Shown: positions 63,201-64,000 of the stretch, in pieces
Numbering within the stretch: the stretch's first letter is position 1
How the letters are laid out: each line of letters begins with the position of its first letter
Position numbers and translations under genes: made by a program
Source of the DNA: Albifimbria verrucaria
Taxonomy: Eukaryota > Ascomycota > Sordariomycetes > Hypocreales > Stachybotryaceae
NCBI GenBank assembly: GCA_020081605.1
Contig: JAHREC010000009.1
Span: 4,154,001-4,218,000, forward strand
Direction of reading: 5' to 3'
Length of the DNA: 64,000 nucleotides
Notes under the pieces: model-generated
Databases searched by the model: none
What the model saw: the letters and a program-made list of their open reading frames with translations, nothing else
Told to the model about the DNA's origin: nothing

Positions 63201-64000
63201 AGGAACACCTAGCGAACCCTCAAGGTGGCAAACCTTTGCGCAAGCATGTCTTGAGGCCGAGGCGGCATCAGCATCTTTGGTGCTCACAGAATATATGAAC
63301 GCAAGAGGAACATCATAAGCTGGGTCCCAACGGGCGAGCTCTTCCAAAGTCTTGCTCCAGTAGTCCTTGACAGAGCGCATGGTGACAAGGGCCTCTCCAA
63401 GCTCAATAAGCATCTGCATTCTCCTTTCCCAGAGGCGAAGCGAAGTGGTGTCGATAAGGGAATGTTGAGCTCCCAAGCAAGCGCGGCCATCCATGAGTGG
63501 GCTTAAGGACCATTTCGCATATGTTTCCTCCGTGGTACCATCAGGTTGATCGACGAAAAGCGAGTTTCGTCCTCTAGTTTTGTGCACTTCTTTGACGATG
63601 TATCCATCACGCGGTTGATGCGTTCCTTCACATGAGGCCAGATTTTTGCGACGGGTGAGCCGAGCAGCGCAGGGTGACTCGGACCACACAATTTGGAAAA
63701 GGCCTCGTTATAAAGGGCGATGGAGTCAGGGCCCCAATACACAGCGATTGGTCGCGAATCGGGAATCAGCTGGTTGAATGCCTGCTGTAGGCGCATAGGC
63801 CATTGATCCATTGGGCCGAGAGGGTTCGAATCCCAGTCAACGCTTTGTATGGCATCGAGGAACGGTTCAAGATCGGGAGTAAAGTCGGGAGGCTTGAGGC
63901 TGGATTCCTGGGTAGAACGATACAAGATAGGGGCTTTGCTCTCCGCATCCGACTCGGACAGGTTGGACTGCTCCGATAGAAGACTTCGATTTGAACCAAC
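60290..64000 (-). CDS. hybrid histidine kinase, 5' end outside the window
   Basis: A cytosolic sensor that autophosphorylates a His and passes the phosphate to its own receiver, then to a phosphotransfer protein and usually the HOG or Skn7 branch. The stop is at 60290; the frame is open to the window edge, so the N-terminus is missing. Order: PAS-like (DWDSNPLGPMDQWPMRL, then YNEAFSKLCGP), GAF-like (63,400-62,900), PAS pair (YRITGYPSG; TVGMYDMSMDGRLLSANNLF), HisKA with phospho-His in MTSHEMRNPLSAML, HATPase_c (N box LINLLTNALKFTKSG, VQDTGQGLTESEM, GGSGLGLFISRRL) and a receiver (ILVVEDNLINQQI, phospho-Asp in LMDIEMP, Lys in VLVKPY). Breaks near 63,557, 62,470 and 60,882 are each one base in a run of A, G or C. 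I do not assign a fungal HHK group. Confidence 0.93.

Noticed and set aside
1..64000. Pseudogenes as the explanation for broken frames
   Set aside because: Single-base losses of one type are spread evenly across conserved genes without other decay; sequence error explains them better.

Overview
The window is nuclear DNA of a filamentous ascomycete (Pezizomycotina; a Sordariomycete, perhaps Hypocreales, is an inference). The evidence is a Woronin-body HEX-1 gene (a Pezizomycotina-specific organelle protein), short GT-AG introns of about 45-280 bp, an iterative highly reducing polyketide synthase, a fungal annexin with a long disordered N-terminus, and a hybrid histidine kinase. No bacterial operon signals, CRISPR arrays, insertion sequences or telomere repeats were seen.

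Layout. Positions 1 to about 11,000 hold no gene I can support. From 11,000 to 34,000 is a housekeeping block: a small orphan ORF (-), a DUF8035-type disordered protein (-), bleomycin hydrolase/LAP3 (-), HEX-1 (-), the ribosome quality-control factor Rqc2/NEMF (+), a C4-type annexin (-) and an uncharacterised Rossmann, methyltransferase-like protein (-). From 35,000 to 57,000 is a secondary-metabolism-like block: a LaeA/UMTA-type methyltransferase (+), a winged-helix O-methyltransferase (+), an intron-containing tRNA-Gly(GCC), a highly reducing PKS (KS-AT-DH-degenerate MT-pseudoKR-ER-KR-ACP, -), a 14-helix-type MFS exporter (+), a cupin (-) and a DUF829/PaxU-type alpha/beta hydrolase (-). The right end has a Dabb-domain protein (-) and a hybrid histidine kinase (-) that runs off the window.

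The PKS, exporter and two methyltransferases could together make, methylate and export a reduced polyketide. The PKS has no release domain and its C-methyltransferase motif is degenerate, so product release and methylation would depend on separate proteins. The cluster limits are inferred, not shown.

The strongest signal across the window is technical. Eleven of the fourteen assigned protein genes are interrupted, about 29 times in all, and nearly every break is repaired by one missing base, usually in a short homopolymer. Essential or highly conserved genes (Rqc2, HEX-1, LAP3) are hit as often as accessory ones, so I read this as uncorrected consensus deletions rather than pseudogenes. The protein calls below assume those breaks are errors.
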